NCBI RefSeq assembly: GCF_003610355.1
Contig: NZ_RAPY01000001.1
Location: 682,001-746,000 of the forward strand
Direction of reading: 5' to 3'
From: Sphingobacterium detergens
GTDB lineage: Bacteria; Bacteroidota; Bacteroidia; Sphingobacteriales; Sphingobacteriaceae
Length of the DNA stretch: 64,000 nucleotides
The number at the start of each line of letters is the position of its first letter. Positions within the stretch are counted from its first letter, which is position 1. This document shows, piece by piece, positions 36,850 to 46,124 of the stretch. Under the pieces are notes generated by a model, which was not told where the DNA came from, searched no databases, and was given only the letters and a program-made list of their open reading frames with translations. The position numbers were made by a program, and so were the translations under genes.

Positions 36850-39315
36850 ATGGAACAAATAAAATATATATTAACTCTTGCTCTTACCTGTTCGTTCTAT
36901 TTCGTATATGCCCAGGTTGCCCGTATTTCCGGTACTGTTCGTGATAACGAGGGAAAAGGCGTCTCCCACGTTACTATTCAGATTAAGAACAGTCAACTCG
37001 CGACAATGACTGACGCTCAGGGGCATTACCAATTAACGAATGTACCCTACGGTGATCATGTGCTGTTCATTTCCTCCTTAGAGCTACATGCGAAAGAACT
37101 CCCCCTACGCGCCTACCAAAAGAGCCAACATGTCAACATTCGTGTGGAGATGAGAAGCAAAAATGACCTTGAAGAGGTGAAGGTAGAACGTAATTCAACC
37201 AAAAAAGAAATGGAGATCGGTGGCTTTGCCGTGGCCGTTGTCGAAACAAAGGAAGCTGCACTGCGCAACCTGACCACCAATGAGCTGCTTGACCGGACCG
37301 TCGGTGTACGTGTCCGCCAAAATGGTGGTGTTGGATCCCAGATTGAATATAACCTCAACGGGATGTCGGGCAGCACAATAGGTATATTTTTGGATGGCAT
37401 AGAAGTTTCTACCTATGGATCTTCGTTTAACCTCAATAATATTCCGCCCGCCATGATAGAGCGCATCGAAGTATACAAAGGGGTGCTCCCCTCTCATTTG
37501 ACGGGCGATTATGTGGGCGGTGCCATTAATGTGGTCATGAAAAAAGATGTTGCCCAAAACAATGCGACCGTAGCGACCTCCTATGGCTCTTTTAATACCT
37601 TCAATGCCGATGCAAGCATCACCCTACGGGATAAAAAAACTGGACTTTCATTTAGAGGCTCCGGCTTTTATACCTACACGGACAATAGCTATGAAATGTG
37701 GGGGAAATTCTCAAAATATACCGACAGAAATGGGATACTGACCCGGGATTTTAGGGCAAAAAGATTTAACGATACCTATCGGTCAGCAGGTGGACGTTTT
37801 GAATTTGGTTTTACAGATGTGAAATGGGCAGATCAGTTTTTCTTGGGTTATAATATCTCAGACACCTATAAAGAAATACCCCACGGCACAACGACTGCTC
37901 AGCCCTACGTTGGCCGTTTTTCAGAGTATAATGCACATGTATTCAGCTTAAACTATAACAAACGTAATCTTTTTGTGGATGGATTGACACTGAATGTCAA
38001 TGCTGTACGCAGCAAACGCAGCACCTATGTGCAGGATACGGTAACAACATTGTATAATTGGGACGGAAATCCGGTGGTGTTACATACAGATTATATGATC
38101 GAAAATGGTCTTCCCCCAATGACGATGAAATCACCCAACGGGGCACAACAAGGATTGCCGTCGATCACACAGGTCGATCGCACAATAACAAATGTCCGTT
38201 CAAATTTAGGTTATATGATCTTACCGGGCCATCGGGTATCACTCAACCACAAGCTGGAAAAAACCGACCGCGACGATACCAATCTCCTAAGGCCTATCAA
38301 TAAAGATCTACTGATATTAACAGGCGTTACCAAGAATATTCTATCGGCAAATTACGAAGCACAGACTTTTAATAATAAGCTGAAAACTAATATACTGATA
38401 AAATATACCGCCAACAGTACCCAGCAGACCAATCCAAACCCGACGTATAACGCTGATGGATCATATACCCTCAATCCAGAGACAAAAAACACCTTTAGCG
38501 ACAACTTTGGGTATGGTGCCACGATTTCATACAATATCTTGCCGAATCTGTTTTTGATTACTTCGATGGAGAATGGTAAAATCATGCCCTCCGAAGAACA
38601 GATGTTTGGGAATCTCGAAACCAATATATTGCCCAATCTCAATCTTACACCCGAGAAAAATATAAATTATAACCTAGGTTTCCGATTGGCAAATATAACA
38701 TTTGACCAGCATCGGTTCTCGTTCTATGGAAGCGCCTTCTGGCGAAACGGTTACGACAAAATCACCCGACAGACAGTCGATAGTATTGTCACGGATTCCG
38801 ATCTGGATATTCAGGCATCCGCTTTCGTTAATCTGGGTCGTACGCAGTCCAGGGGTGTGGAAGCTGAGTTGATCTATGTCTTTGACAACAAGCTTAATGT
38901 CATGGTCAATTTTTCTAAATTCAATGCCCTATACAAACGGCAATTCGATGCCGCCGGACGTGCAGATGACCGCTATAATTTACAGATTCCAAACGAACCT
39001 TATTTTACAGTCAATGCAAATGCGCAGTATCGCTTGGATAACGTCTTTCAAAAACGTGCCATCATGAACCTTTATTACAATATGGGCTATGTAGGGCATT
39101 ACGATATTGCATGGCATCCTTCTGAGGGGAGCCTCACCCCTAGCCAGTTTGCGCATGATCTAGGACTAAGCTATCGCTTTCCCTCCGGAAAACTGGTGGC
39201 AAGTTTTGATACAAAAAACATTTTTAATACGGCGCTCTATGACAACTTTGGGGTTCAGAAACCCGGAAGAGCATTCTACATCAAACTTAATTACACAATT
39301 AGCAAATTCTTATAG
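36850..39315 (+). CDS. TonB-dependent receptor, XusA-like
   Basis: An 821-residue outer-membrane receptor. The signal peptide ends VYAQ; a carboxypeptidase-like domain spans about 24-105 (ISGTVRDNEGKGVSHVTI); the plug spans about 115-235 (VGVRVRQNGGVGSQIEYNLNGMSG, LDGIEV, GDYVGGAINVVMK). The 22-strand barrel ends in the terminal aromatic/Leu strand YTISKFL. It is followed by a DUF4374 lipoprotein, the arrangement of the Bacteroides xenosiderophore system XusAB (BT2065-BT2064). The likely role is import of ferric xenosiderophores or another iron chelate. No xusC-like PepSY gene follows. Confidence 0.88.
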   Translation: MEQIKYILTLALTCSFYFVYAQVARISGTVRDNEGKGVSHVTIQIKNSQLATMTDAQGHYQLTNVPYGDHVLFISSLELHAKELPLRAYQKSQHVNIRVEMRSKNDLEEVKVERNSTKKEMEIGGFAVAVVETKEAALRNLTTNELLDRTVGVRVRQNGGVGSQIEYNLNGMSGSTIGIFLDGIEVSTYGSSFNLNNIPPAMIERIEVYKGVLPSHLTGDYVGGAINVVMKKDVAQNNATVATSYGSFNTFNADASITLRDKKTGLSFRGSGFYTYTDNSYEMWGKFSKYTDRNGILTRDFRAKRFNDTYRSAGGRFEFGFTDVKWADQFFLGYNISDTYKEIPHGTTTAQPYVGRFSEYNAHVFSLNYNKRNLFVDGLTLNVNAVRSKRSTYVQDTVTTLYNWDGNPVVLHTDYMIENGLPPMTMKSPNGAQQGLPSITQVDRTITNVRSNLGYMILPGHRVSLNHKLEKTDRDDTNLLRPINKDLLILTGVTKNILSANYEAQTFNNKLKTNILIKYTANSTQQTNPNPTYNADGSYTLNPETKNTFSDNFGYGATISYNILPNLFLITSMENGKIMPSEEQMFGNLETNILPNLNLTPEKNINYNLGFRLANITFDQHRFSFYGSAFWRNGYDKITRQTVDSIVTDSDLDIQASAFVNLGRTQSRGVEAELIYVFDNKLNVMVNFSKFNALYKRQFDAAGRADDRYNLQIPNEPYFTVNANAQYRLDNVFQKRAIMNLYYNMGYVGHYDIAWHPSEGSLTPSQFAHDLGLSYRFPSGKLVASFDTKNIFNTALYDNFGVQKPGRAFYIKLNYTISKFL

Positions 39316-39360
39316 TAAACAATAGTAATATGAAACCATCATGATTTATTCGATCATGCT

Positions 39361-39466
39361 AATGAATAAATCTGATCGCTTCATCACAACTAAAACCGCC
39401 GAAGGCAGCATGAATGCCTTAAAGGGAAAATTAACGAATGAATAAACAATTTATACAGATGAAAAA
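39361..39466 (+). repeat. Duplicated 106-bp leader, copy 2
   Basis: 105/106 identical to the reverse complement of 26841-26946. It lies between the xusA-like stop and the xusB-like gene and runs into its first codons. A 20-bp exact block at 39332-39351 also matches 27066-27085 in copy 1, but with only 9 bp between blocks here versus 119 bp there. Confidence 0.95.
39362..39445 (+). CDS. Candidate 27-aa leader peptide, copy 2
   Basis: Begins MNKSDRFITT and ends GKLTNE, and could be extended seven codons upstream to ATG 39341. The stop TAA overlaps the xusB-like ATG at 39438 as ATGAATAA. It has one amino-acid difference from copy 1. No other evidence of translation. Confidence 0.35.
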   Translation: MNKSDRFITTKTAEGSMNALKGKLTNE

Positions 39467-40829
39467 AAATCTATTAAAAACCGTTCTATTTGGCGCATTG
39501 GCTGCGTCGGTAACCTTAGGTAGCTGTAGTAAAGATAGTGGGAATCCGGGCGCAGTAGTCCCTCCAGAGGAAAAACCTACTGACAACAGATGGATTACAT
39601 TGACCGCTGCACTAAAATTGACAAACGATGGTGATGGTAATGGTGGTACAATGGCCTATGCCATTTCACCTGAGCAAGCGATTGACCCTGCTTTTGAGCT
39701 CGATGTTTTTAATGGCAAAGGCTTGAAATTTGATTCACCTAGAACCTCACGTATACAGGCATCTGCAGATGGAAAATTTTTATACGATATCCAATATACC
39801 GGGACTGATGGTGGTATTTTCCAGAAATACGCCGTAAATGGGGCAGAAAAATATGTAAAAAGTGGCAACGAAGTGAATGCAGCTGTTATTCTGGGCACCT
39901 CACCACGTTGGGTTAAATCGGCCGAAGGGATCGGTATTGGTGTAAGTGCAACAACACTGACATCTTTTACAGGTACATTTCCGGCGGTAACTTTTGGCAA
40001 TATCAAATCTACTGCCACTGTGGCGTCTATCAATTTGGATAATCCAAGTATTTTAAACACGGCTTCATTTACTATTCCGTTTACTGATGAGCAGTTGGCT
40101 CAAGGTTATTCGATCGGCCGTATCGATGTGCCGATCATCAATCAGGCAAAGAATAAAGTCTATATCGGCTGTAATATTTCGAAAGTGAATCCAAAGGGCA
40201 CTCCTAGCCAAAATCAGGAGACGGGCGTAGTTTCCTGGCCAAGTGATGCTGCCAATATTGCGGGTACTGTCACTTTGGTTGTAGACTATCCTTCATTTAA
40301 AAATCCAAAATTGATCTGGTCTACACAAAGCAAATATGGTAATAATGGTTACCGTACCATGACCCAGTATATTGCTGAAGATGGCCATGTTTATCAATCC
40401 ACTGGTGCGAACACAACGAGCTACCCACATATCTTGCGTATTGATAAAAATACCAATGACTATGACAACAGTTATGTATTCGATTTATCGAAAGCACTAG
40501 GTGTTAGTGGTCTTGCTGGAATCAAAGCATGGAAATACCTAGGTCAAGGTAAAGCATTTGTCCTATATGACATTGATAAAAAAGGTGGTTATCTGGCGCT
40601 AATAGACCTCAATGCGAAGACGGCAACAAAAATTGCCACAGAATACGAGTCTAAATTAAACTTTGATCAGCAACAAAGTATAGCTCAGGTGGGCGACAAT
40701 GTGTATGTTCCATTGACACCTATCAGCGAAGCCGGAAATGTATTTGTTTACAACTGGAAAACGGGTAAATTAACGAAAGGTGCTAAGCTATTGAATGGTA
40801 CAGGACATCGTTATATCGGTGCTTATTAA
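39438..40829 (+). CDS. DUF4374 lipoprotein, XusB-like
   Basis: A 463-residue lipoprotein with lipobox LGSCSKD near residue 30. The start may be ATG 39438 (coupled to the leader frame) or ATG 39459, which begins KKNLLKTVLFG. The mature part is predicted as a beta-propeller and matches DUF4374: RWVKSAEGIG, a central YGNNGYRTMTQYIAEDGHVYQ and C-terminal NVYVPLTPISEAGNVFVYNW. In Bacteroides, XusB is a surface siderophore-binding lipoprotein partnered with the XusA receptor. Placement behind the receptor supports the same role here. Confidence 0.78.
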   Translation: MNKQFIQMKKNLLKTVLFGALAASVTLGSCSKDSGNPGAVVPPEEKPTDNRWITLTAALKLTNDGDGNGGTMAYAISPEQAIDPAFELDVFNGKGLKFDSPRTSRIQASADGKFLYDIQYTGTDGGIFQKYAVNGAEKYVKSGNEVNAAVILGTSPRWVKSAEGIGIGVSATTLTSFTGTFPAVTFGNIKSTATVASINLDNPSILNTASFTIPFTDEQLAQGYSIGRIDVPIINQAKNKVYIGCNISKVNPKGTPSQNQETGVVSWPSDAANIAGTVTLVVDYPSFKNPKLIWSTQSKYGNNGYRTMTQYIAEDGHVYQSTGANTTSYPHILRIDKNTNDYDNSYVFDLSKALGVSGLAGIKAWKYLGQGKAFVLYDIDKKGGYLALIDLNAKTATKIATEYESKLNFDQQQSIAQVGDNVYVPLTPISEAGNVFVYNWKTGKLTKGAKLLNGTGHRYIGAY

Positions 40830-40858
40830 TACAATATATATTGTATAGGACCTCATTT

Positions 40859-40894
40859 AAATGGTCGCTCTGTAAAATTAGAGCGGCCATTTTT
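40859..40894 (+). terminator. Terminator of the xus-like operon
   Basis: AAATGGTCGCTCT (40859-40871) pairs with AGAGCGGCCATTT (40880-40892, one G-T wobble), followed by T. A 14-bp perfect palindrome ACAATATATATTGT at 40831-40844 lies just after the stop codon. Confidence 0.88.
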
Positions 40895-40939
40895 GTTGTG
40901 ATCCAATTTTAATTTCAGACGTTTTGGTAAATACATGTT

Positions 40940-41143
40940 CTATTGAAACGTGTTTTCAGGTGCAAGGCCCTTCAATTGTTTATTAATTGTACGGATACTA
41001 TCACGTAAAGCATTGTTCTGATCCCGCAGATCGTCAATCTGTTGCTGAATGTTTTCATCTCTTATTTTTGACCTTCCTTCTGGTGATGAGGCACGACCGC
41101 AGGCTGCTAAGGAAAGCAAAATTATAATGGCAAGTTTTTTCAT
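40940..41143 (-). CDS. Small coiled-coil lipoprotein
   Basis: 67 residues with signal peptide and lipobox LAACGRA (C15). The mature part is a short heptad-like coiled coil (IQQQIDDLRDQNNALRDSIR). Size and form are reminiscent of Lpp-like spacer lipoproteins, but there is no sequence evidence of homology. It stands alone between convergent and divergent neighbours. Confidence 0.65.
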   Translation of the reverse strand: MKKLAIIILLSLAACGRASSPEGRSKIRDENIQQQIDDLRDQNNALRDSIRTINKQLKGLAPENTFQ

Positions 41144-41299
41144 GTTTTTTAGCTGATTAGTTGGCGGAGTCCTAAAAAACTTACAAAGTAAATCTACTGC
41201 TGTAAGTTTTTGAACAGTTCCGCTACTTATAGGAAAATTAGAAAATATGAATCGAGCAATAGATAACGACCAAATCCTTACATTTAATAAAAAGTAGCG

Positions 41300-41779
41300 A
41301 TGATGGATGAGAGACAGTTCTTAATACTTATTAATGAGCATCAAGGGATTATCCATAAAATATGTCGCTTATATCGCGATGTTCGCGAAGATCGGGAGGA
41401 TCTTTTTCAGGAAATAACTTTTCAGCTCTGGAAATCCCATGATAGTTTTAAGAACAACTCGAAAATAAGCACCTGGATTTATCGCATTGCCCTGAATACT
41501 GCCATAGCTACATTCCGTAAAAAGAAACAAGATGTCGAATATCGTCCTACTTTGCCCGAAATGGCCGAAGAACAGCCGGATGAAGAACTTGCTTTACGCC
41601 AGGAGCGATTATTCAGCGCTTTAAAACAACTTGATGATGGAGACAAGGCGATCATTACCTTGTACCTTGAGGATTTGAGTTATCAACAGATCGCAGATGT
41701 TATTGGCATAAGTGAAAATTATGTCGGTGTCAAACTCAATAGAATAAAAATCAAAATTCAGAACCTTCTAGCCTGTTAA
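41300..41779 (+). CDS. ECF-type RNA polymerase sigma factor
   Basis: 159 residues. Region 2 (about 12-75) has EDLFQEITFQLWKS and STWIYRIALNTAIATFRKKK. Region 4 (about 105-155) has LSYQQIADVIGISENYVGVKLNRIKIKI. ATG 41303 is an alternative start. It is followed 2 bp later by a four-helix membrane protein, likely its regulator. It differs from the FecI-type factor at 61 kb. Target genes are unknown. Confidence 0.92.
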   Translation: MMDERQFLILINEHQGIIHKICRLYRDVREDREDLFQEITFQLWKSHDSFKNNSKISTWIYRIALNTAIATFRKKKQDVEYRPTLPEMAEEQPDEELALRQERLFSALKQLDDGDKAIITLYLEDLSYQQIADVIGISENYVGVKLNRIKIKIQNLLAC

Positions 41780-41781
41780 CC

Positions 41782-42324
41782 ATGGAATTTAATGAACTAA
41801 AATCTACCTGGAATACGGTAAAAACACCCGAAATTTCTCCAACGGAAATCCAAAAGATGTTATCAGAGAATAGACATCCTGTTTTAAAAAACATTAGGAA
41901 GCAATTAACCATAGAAATCATTGGTTGGTGTATTTTCCTGACATGCTACTATACGATGTTTGATGGCGACAGAAAACCTGTCTGGATCAATATATTGCTT
42001 GTTTTCTCAATCTTGTTGCCCATCATCCATAACCTCATGGGCTATCGTTTTGCAAAATATCTTGTCCAGGGCACCAATATCCAGGAATCGTTAAAAAATT
42101 ACCTGGCAAAGGTCAAGCGTTATGCCGCAATCTCCATTATTTCAAAGCAGCTGTTTCTGATCGGGCTTCTACTTTTTTTTACCTATGGACTAAGCTTTAA
42201 TACAAATAAGTGTATTTCGCTGGTTATTATGGGTTTGCTGTTTGTCATTCAACTTGTGCTCACCTATAGGATATGGGCAAAACGTTTGGTCAGTCTGGAA
42301 AAGTCAATAGACCTGCTTGGTTGA
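41782..42324 (+). CDS. Membrane protein, possible anti-sigma partner
   Basis: 180 residues with four predicted transmembrane helices (about 48-64, 72-90, 115-136, 147-165) after a hydrophilic N-terminus (EFNELKSTWNTVKTP). The position 2 bp behind the ECF sigma gene suggests it controls the factor, as in many Bacteroidota sigma/membrane-protein pairs. No zinc-binding anti-sigma (HxxxCxxC) motif is present. Confidence 0.65.
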   Translation: MEFNELKSTWNTVKTPEISPTEIQKMLSENRHPVLKNIRKQLTIEIIGWCIFLTCYYTMFDGDRKPVWINILLVFSILLPIIHNLMGYRFAKYLVQGTNIQESLKNYLAKVKRYAAISIISKQLFLIGLLLFFTYGLSFNTNKCISLVIMGLLFVIQLVLTYRIWAKRLVSLEKSIDLLG

Positions 42325-42507
42325 TTGGCATCTCCTCTCGGCTTTTTCGCTAAGGTTGGAATAATAGACGATTTTTGATTTCCTCAATTGTGATGAAATT
42401 TAACTTTATTTATACATTGATGATCAATTATATTTTGTAACTTCACCTTATTCAATCACTAAAGATTGGAATTTAAGCACAAGCATATCTCCCGCGCAAA
42501 AAATCAC

Positions 42508-43569
42508 ATGTCCCAGTCCGTTAAATTCGACAATGTAAATACATTGTTTTCTAAAGCTTTAAAGCAAAAAATCAATCACTATTTTATTCATTCAGCAAAG
42601 CAAAAAACGGGTAACCGAAGAATTTATTTAAAAGCTTCCATCCTATTGACGAGCTTTATCCTACTCTATATTCTTTTGGTATTCGTGCCGCTTCATTGGA
42701 GCGTTGCGATCCTATTATGCGCCATTTTCGGGGCCAACCTCGCTGCGATTGGTTTCAATATTATGCACGATGCGGGCCACAATTCGTTTTCGGACAATAA
42801 GCGATTGAATACCGTCCTGTCCTATTCACTCAATCTCTTGGGCGGCAACATCTATTTCTGGAAACTCAAACACAATATCGCCCATCATACCTATACCAAT
42901 ATTGACGGTGAAGACCATGATATCGAGGTTAAATTCATGCGCATACACCATGATCAAAAATTAAAAAAACATCACCGCTACCAGCGCTTTTACTTTCCGC
43001 TCTTGTACGGTATCTCCTATCTCGCTTGGATCTTCTATCAGGATTACGAAAAATACTTCCGCGGCCGTATGGGCAATGATACGGAGCGTTTTCATTTTCC
43101 GGTCAGGGAGCGTATTATTTTTTGGGTAAGTAAGCTCATCCATTTTACGCTATTTGTGGTTGTTCCCGTTATATTTGTCGGCTGGCTGCCTACGCTTCTC
43201 GGCCTATTGATTGCCGGTGTGGTCTGTGGAATGAGCCTGGCAACTGTATTCCAATTGGCCCATGTGGTTTCGGGAACAGAATTCAAGACCATCGAGGCCT
43301 CACGCGTGGATGAAGAATGGATGATCCATCAGATTCAGTCAACAGCTAACTTCGCTACCAAGAGCAAAGTATTGACCTGGTTGCTTGGAGGCCTTAATTT
43401 TCAGGTCGAACATCACTTGTTTCCAAAGATTAGCCATGTACATTACCCAGCGCTCAATCGTATTGTGAAACAAACCTGTAAGGAGTATAAATTACAATAT
43501 AACGAATTTAAAACATTCTGGGCGGCTTTCCGGTCGCATATCGGCGTTATCCATTCGATGTCCAGATAA
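42508..43569 (+). CDS. Fatty-acid desaturase (linoleoyl-CoA desaturase-like)
   Basis: 353 residues from ATG 42508 (a longer TTG-initiated frame exists). It is a membrane enzyme with three histidine boxes for the di-iron centre: HDAGH, HNIAHH and QVEHH (QVEHHLFPKISHVHYP), the last with the Gln typical of front-end/acyl-lipid desaturases. No cytochrome b5 domain is fused. Four or more hydrophobic helices (about 48-90, 200-260) hold it in the membrane. It introduces a double bond in acyl chains; regiochemistry cannot be judged. Confidence 0.93.
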   Translation: MSQSVKFDNVNTLFSKALKQKINHYFIHSAKQKTGNRRIYLKASILLTSFILLYILLVFVPLHWSVAILLCAIFGANLAAIGFNIMHDAGHNSFSDNKRLNTVLSYSLNLLGGNIYFWKLKHNIAHHTYTNIDGEDHDIEVKFMRIHHDQKLKKHHRYQRFYFPLLYGISYLAWIFYQDYEKYFRGRMGNDTERFHFPVRERIIFWVSKLIHFTLFVVVPVIFVGWLPTLLGLLIAGVVCGMSLATVFQLAHVVSGTEFKTIEASRVDEEWMIHQIQSTANFATKSKVLTWLLGGLNFQVEHHLFPKISHVHYPALNRIVKQTCKEYKLQYNEFKTFWAAFRSHIGVIHSMSR

Positions 43570-43590
43570 TCTAAAAGCAATGCTGATGTA

Positions 43591-43624
43591 GCTCCGCGAG
43601 GCAACAATAATTGTCCGGCGGAGC
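43591..43624. terminator. Possible terminator-like hairpin after the desaturase gene
   Basis: GCTCCGC (43591-43597) pairs with GCGGAGC (43618-43624), with weaker inner pairing. There is no T-run, so its function is uncertain. Confidence 0.4.
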
Positions 43625-43684
43625 CGATCAATTAAGCCTCTTGTTATTTGTTAAAAAGTGCGTATGCAATAGCTGATTATTTTA

Positions 43685-43692
43685 TACTTTTG
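43685..43692 (+). promoter_or_regulatory. -7 box (TACTTTTG) of the GAF gene
   Basis: TAnnTTTG match 41 bp upstream of the ATG at 43734. No clear -33 element. Confidence 0.5.
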
Positions 43693-43733
43693 TGTGAACC
43701 CAATAATTAGCTAATTTTTCAGAAACAAGCGCT

Positions 43734-46064
43734 ATGCAATTTAACTTCACCTTTGATTCCAGTCCTTTTAAGACCCTGATCGCTTTTCATAAGATTATCA
43801 AATCTTTTGAGGAAACGGCATCGTCCGAAGTTGAATTCCAGGCTACTTATGCGAAATCTTTGCTGGAAGAGATCAAAAAATATCCGGCACTGGTCAACGG
43901 AATTGAAAAAACCGAGGATTTACACCAATATGAGCCTATTATCAAAGTCCTTTTAGCAGATCTGTTCCCCAGATCGTTGACTAAAAACGAAATAAAGGCC
44001 GTTACGATTCCCTTCTATCTGTATACCTTCAATCATAGCGAACGCTTAGACAATATCCTCCGTGATGCCGGCGATCATTACGATTTTAGCTACCGTGATA
44101 TCGCTCCGGATACCTATTATATTCTGAATTGCTGTATGATCATCAGTCAGTACTATGGTATAAAAGTGGATGCCATGGATACACCGATATTCTTGGATAT
44201 TCCGGATAAAAATAATATCATGCATCATTACCGGGTACTGTTCAATGCCGATTTTATGGATATTATTCCGACAGATCGTGCATTAGAGCTTTCCGAGGCG
44301 GACATTATTGAGCTGATTGACAATTTTTCAGATATCGCCCTATGGAAATCCAAATTCCCTGAGCAAAGCTGGATTCTGAAAGGTTTCGCCATCATGACCC
44401 TTTTTGATGCGACGACGGAGAATGCCGTGTCAAGCTTCAAAAGTAATTTACTACGTGAAGACAAAGCGGCTCAGATGGAAGAAATTCAGGATATTTTCAG
44501 ATCCATTTACAAAATAGATGATCTACGGATCGGATTGACCTCCTTTGAAAAAGTCAGGGAAGAGTTTAATTTGAGAATCGTTGAAAAACAGTTGTACAGC
44601 CATCTGCTTTACGATTCGACTATTGCCGAATGTCAGGAGATGCTCTGTAATGAAACGTTAGAAAATATGCTTAAAAAAGAAGAGCTGCTGGTTGTCCCGG
44701 ACATCGATAAATTACCTACAGTAGACCCCAAAAAAGCATTTTTTATTAACAAACTCAAACAGCAGCATGTGAAGAGCTTTATCTTTGTCCCCTTGATACA
44801 GGATGACAAAGTACTCGGTATATTGGAGATGTCCTCCTCCAAGGTGCGCGCACTGAATTCGGTCAATGCCAATAAACTCGACGTTGTTTTACCTTTTATA
44901 AAAGACAAAGTATCCAAGGCATTTTCTGAAACAGAGAACCAGATTGAAGCGATCATACAAAAAGAATATACCTCGATTCATCCCAGTGTCAAATGGCGCT
45001 TTCAGGAAGAGGCAATCCATTACCTCAATGATAGAGCTTTTGGAAAGGATTATACCTTACAGGAGATCGTCTTTGAACATGTGTATCCGCTCTATGGCCA
45101 GATTGACGTACAGGGCTCTTCGGAATCCAGAAATCAAGCTATTAAGCAGGATCTCATCAATCAGGCGACAGACCTGATCGCGTTTTTCACTGCGATAAAC
45201 GAGCAGCATAGCTTGCCCCTGTTTGAGCAGAAGGTCTTTGACTTGGAGCGGAATCTGGAAACACTTGACCATTCACTTTCCACCGATACCGAACAGGTTA
45301 TCCTGGATCATTTTAATCTGGATGTACATCCCATTCTGGACAACTTTCGGAAAAGCAATAAAACTAGTCCCATCGTTGCGGCTATTGATGCCTATTTCGA
45401 TCGAATAAACCCAGCCCTGGGCGGATTTTATGAGGCACGTCAGGATTACGACAACTCGATCACCCTGATCAATAAAAAGCTGGTCATGATCCTCGACGAA
45501 AAGCAAGTCGAGGCACAGGATTATTTCCCGCATTATTACGAGCGCTATAAAACAGATGGCATCGAGCATAACCTCTATATTGGTGCTTCCATTGCGCCGG
45601 ATAGAAACTTTGAGCTCTATTATCTCAAAAATTTGCGCTTGTGGCAATTGCAGGTCATGTGCGAAATGGAAAGTCAGTTTAGAGTGCTGCAGCCAACACT
45701 ACCGCACCAGCTGGAGGTGGCTTCGCTGATACTGGTCTTTGCAACACCGATTTCCATCCGTTTCAAAATGGATGAAAAACAGTTTGATGTCGACGGATCC
45801 TACAATGTACGTTATGAAATCGCGAAAAAACGTATTGACAAAGCGAAGATCAAAGGCTCGACAGAGCGTATTACCCAGAAAGGAAAATTGGTCATTGTCT
45901 ATTCACATGTTCATGAAGAGACGGAGTACTTGGGGTACATCAACTTGCTTCAACACAAAGGTTTATTGAATGACGATATCGAAAAATTTGAAGTTGAGGA
46001 TTTACAGGGACTGATCGGACTCAAAGCGATTCGCGTTGGATTTAAAGTGCAGGATAATCGTTAA
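43734..46064 (+). CDS. GAF-domain-containing protein
   Basis: A 776-residue soluble protein. The N-terminal half is helical. A GAF-like region spans about 310-400 (KSFIFVPLIQDDKVLGILEMSSSKV), and the rest is a long alpha-rich segment of unknown fold. There is no kinase, cyclase or HTH domain, so it is a sensor or scaffold without visible output. Similar large GAF proteins are found singly in Bacteroidota genomes. It is monocistronic by spacing. Confidence 0.75.
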   Translation: MQFNFTFDSSPFKTLIAFHKIIKSFEETASSEVEFQATYAKSLLEEIKKYPALVNGIEKTEDLHQYEPIIKVLLADLFPRSLTKNEIKAVTIPFYLYTFNHSERLDNILRDAGDHYDFSYRDIAPDTYYILNCCMIISQYYGIKVDAMDTPIFLDIPDKNNIMHHYRVLFNADFMDIIPTDRALELSEADIIELIDNFSDIALWKSKFPEQSWILKGFAIMTLFDATTENAVSSFKSNLLREDKAAQMEEIQDIFRSIYKIDDLRIGLTSFEKVREEFNLRIVEKQLYSHLLYDSTIAECQEMLCNETLENMLKKEELLVVPDIDKLPTVDPKKAFFINKLKQQHVKSFIFVPLIQDDKVLGILEMSSSKVRALNSVNANKLDVVLPFIKDKVSKAFSETENQIEAIIQKEYTSIHPSVKWRFQEEAIHYLNDRAFGKDYTLQEIVFEHVYPLYGQIDVQGSSESRNQAIKQDLINQATDLIAFFTAINEQHSLPLFEQKVFDLERNLETLDHSLSTDTEQVILDHFNLDVHPILDNFRKSNKTSPIVAAIDAYFDRINPALGGFYEARQDYDNSITLINKKLVMILDEKQVEAQDYFPHYYERYKTDGIEHNLYIGASIAPDRNFELYYLKNLRLWQLQVMCEMESQFRVLQPTLPHQLEVASLILVFATPISIRFKMDEKQFDVDGSYNVRYEIAKKRIDKAKIKGSTERITQKGKLVIVYSHVHEETEYLGYINLLQHKGLLNDDIEKFEVEDLQGLIGLKAIRVGFKVQDNR

Positions 46065-46124
46065 GTCTCCCGAGACTTTATCCCTTTATCGAACTTGTTT
46101 ACCTTTTTCCATTTCAACTTTTAG

